From assembly GCA_050330055.1 (NCBI GenBank), contig JBHJOF010000051.1, positions 1 through 6,950 of the forward strand: a stretch of 6,950 nt of DNA, written 5' to 3'. The translations under genes and the position numbers were made by a program. Position 1 is the first letter of the stretch. The number at the start of each line of letters is the position of its first letter. The notes below the pieces were generated by a model. The model saw only the letters and a list, made by a program, of their open reading frames with translations. It had not been told where the DNA came from and ran no database searches. This DNA comes from JBHJOF01 sp050330055 (lineage in GTDB: Bacteria > Pseudomonadota > Alphaproteobacteria > Kiloniellales > JAKSDN01). Below are positions 5,487 to 6,950 of the stretch, in pieces.

Positions 5487-6950
5487 TCACAGCATTATGC
5501 AAGCTGCGTAGTGATCCTTTCCGATCTGTTTCAATTCCGGAACGACGGCTTCGCATTTCTCCGTCGCAAGAGGGCAACGGGTGCGGAAGACGCAGCCCGT
5601 CGGTGGATTGAGCGGGCTTGGCACCTCGCCCTTCAGGATCGTGTGCTCGCGGGCGTGCTCGGCGGCGGGATCGGGAATCGGCACAGCGGCAAGCAGCGCC
5701 TGCGTGTAGGGGTGGCGCGGGTTCGTGTAGAGCGACTCCCGGTCGGCGACCTCCATCACCCTGCCCAGATACATCACCACGACGCGGTCCGAGATGTGGC
5801 GCACCACGGCCAGGTCATGGGCAATGAAGAGATAGGTGAGGCTGAACCTCGCCTGGAGATCCTCCAGGAGATTGATGATCTGCGCCTGGATTGAGACGTC
5901 GAGCGCCGAGACCGGCTCGTCGCAGACGATGAACTTGGGCTCCATGGCGAGCGCGCGCGCGATGCCGACGCGTTGGCGCTGCCCGCCGGAGAGCTCGTGC
6001 GGATAGCGCTCGGCCATATAGGCGAACAGGCCGACCTGGGTCAGCAACTCCTCGACCCGCGCTCTCGCCTCTTTCTTGTCCTTGGCCAGCCCGTAGACGA
6101 GCATCGGCTCGGCGATGATCTGGCCGATCGTCATGCGCGGATTGAGCGAGGAGTAGGGATCCTGGAAGATCACCTGGATCTTCCGGCGCAGGCGCTTCAA
6201 CAGCTCGCGGCCGGCGGAGGTCAGGTTGTCGCCTTCGAACAGCACCCTGCCCGACGTGGCCTCCTCCAGCCTGAGGATCAGGCGCCCGACCGTGGTCTTG
6301 CCGCAGCCGGACTCGCCTACCAAGCCGAGCGTTCGCCCCGGCTGGATCGAGAAGCTGACGTCGTTCACCGCGCGCACCAGCGCCGGCGGCTCGTCGAAGA
6401 TCCACGAGCCCGACGAGGTGACGAAGTGCTTGGTCAAGTCCACCAACTCGACCAGGGGCTGGGCCTGTTTGGCCTCCTGACGGTACGCCACCTGCGACGC
6501 CTCCGCGGTCAGGCCGAGTGCCGCCGGGCCCTTCTCCGCCAGCTCGCGGGCCCGGACGCAGGCCGTCCAATGCCCCGGCTCGACCTCGTCGAGAGGCGGT
6601 GGCGCCGCCGTGCAGGCGTCAATGGCGGCGGGGCAGCGCGGGGCGAAGCGGCAGCCGTGCGGCGGGTCGAGCAGGTTGGGGGGCAGGCCCTCGATGGTCT
6701 CGAGTTTGCCCCGGCGGGGCTGGTCGAGGCGCGGGACCGACCTCAGAAGCCCGACGGTATAGGGGTGGCGCGGCCGCGCGAAGACCTCGTCCGCCGTCCC
6801 CTGCTCGGCCATCCGTGCGGCGTACATGACGATGACGCGGTCGGCGTAGCGCGCCACCACGCCAAGGTTGTGGGTGATGATGACCAGCGCGATTCCCAGA
6901 TCGCGTGACAGATCCTTCATCAGCTGCAGTATCTGCGCCTGGATGGTGAC
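5487..6950 (-). CDS. fused DppD-DppF-type ABC transporter ATPase (partial, open at right edge)
   Basis: 487 residues are visible and the frame is open to the window edge. The visible start is the end of a first ATPase domain: VTIQAQILQL, its H-loop (IITHN, His27), then the oligopeptide-type C-terminal region with GCRFAPRCP and cysteines at about 100, 106, 113 and 131. After a linker (about 132-163) a complete second ATPase domain follows: Walker A GESGCGKT (212-219), Q-loop VIFQDPYSSLNPR (about 260-272), signature LSGGQRQRVGIARAL (from 320), Walker B FIVCDEP (about 340-346), D-loop SALD, and H-loop FIAHD (His378). A second cysteine-bearing tail with GCVFRTRCP has cysteines at about 453, 459, 466 and 484. 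It is therefore DppD and DppF in one chain, powering the downstream-encoded channel. It ends 84 bases before the binding-protein start, consistent with one operon. The first Walker A, Q-loop and signature lie outside the window, so the real protein should be about 600 residues or more. Confidence 0.9.
   Translation of the reverse strand, partial: VTIQAQILQLMKDLSRDLGIALVIITHNLGVVARYADRVIVMYAARMAEQGTADEVFARPRHPYTVGLLRSVPRLDQPRRGKLETIEGLPPNLLDPPHGCRFAPRCPAAIDACTAAPPPLDEVEPGHWTACVRARELAEKGPAALGLTAEASQVAYRQEAKQAQPLVELVDLTKHFVTSSGSWIFDEPPALVRAVNDVSFSIQPGRTLGLVGESGCGKTTVGRLILRLEEATSGRVLFEGDNLTSAGRELLKRLRRKIQVIFQDPYSSLNPRMTIGQIIAEPMLVYGLAKDKKEARARVEELLTQVGLFAYMAERYPHELSGGQRQRVGIARALAMEPKFIVCDEPVSALDVSIQAQIINLLEDLQARFSLTYLFIAHDLAVVRHISDRVVVMYLGRVMEVADRESLYTNPRHPYTQALLAAVPIPDPAAEHAREHTILKGEVPSPLNPPTGCVFRTRCPLATEKCEAVVPELKQIGKDHYAACIML

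Overview
The window is high-GC DNA whose gene content and codon use suggest an alphaproteobacterium, most likely Hyphomicrobiales or a relative. No rRNA or tRNA is present to fix the taxon, so this is inference from protein flavour. It has two very different parts.

Region A (1-1120) is a scar of broken pieces. A minus-strand fragment of a polyamine-type (PotD-like) periplasmic binding protein runs off the left edge (1-118). About 360 bases with no credible gene follow (119-476), holding three perfect inverted repeats, one of them shaped like an intrinsic terminator. Next is an internally deleted IS3-family element (477-884) that keeps both terminal inverted repeats but only the last part of its transposase. 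That remnant is itself interrupted by a clean 22-bp copy of a dispersed short repeat. Immediately beyond the IS end lies a fragment of a PotA-like ATPase (885-1112, plus strand), lacking its Walker A region and its C-terminal part.

Region B (about 1113-6950) is entirely on the minus strand. Reading 5' to 3' on that strand, it holds a fused two-NBD ATPase of the Dpp/Opp type (open at the right edge), a family 5 solute-binding protein with a signal peptide, a DppB-type permease, a DppC-type permease and then a DUF2459/TIGR02117 putative lipoprotein. The first four make a complete peptide/opine/nickel-type ABC importer apart from the N-terminal half of the first ATPase domain. The permease genes are separated by one base, and a strong hairpin lies between the binding-protein gene and dppB, as expected for a differentially expressed transporter operon. 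The DUF2459 gene follows after a 121-base gap with a possible promoter of its own. Its normal 3' end is lost at the junction with region A, so its reading frame runs antisense through the potA fragment and stops on the terminal bases of the IS inverted repeat.

I found no undescribed multi-gene system. The transporter operon is ordinary. The scar, the 22-bp insertion into the IS remnant and the chimeric DUF2459 reading frame are the parts most worth a second look.
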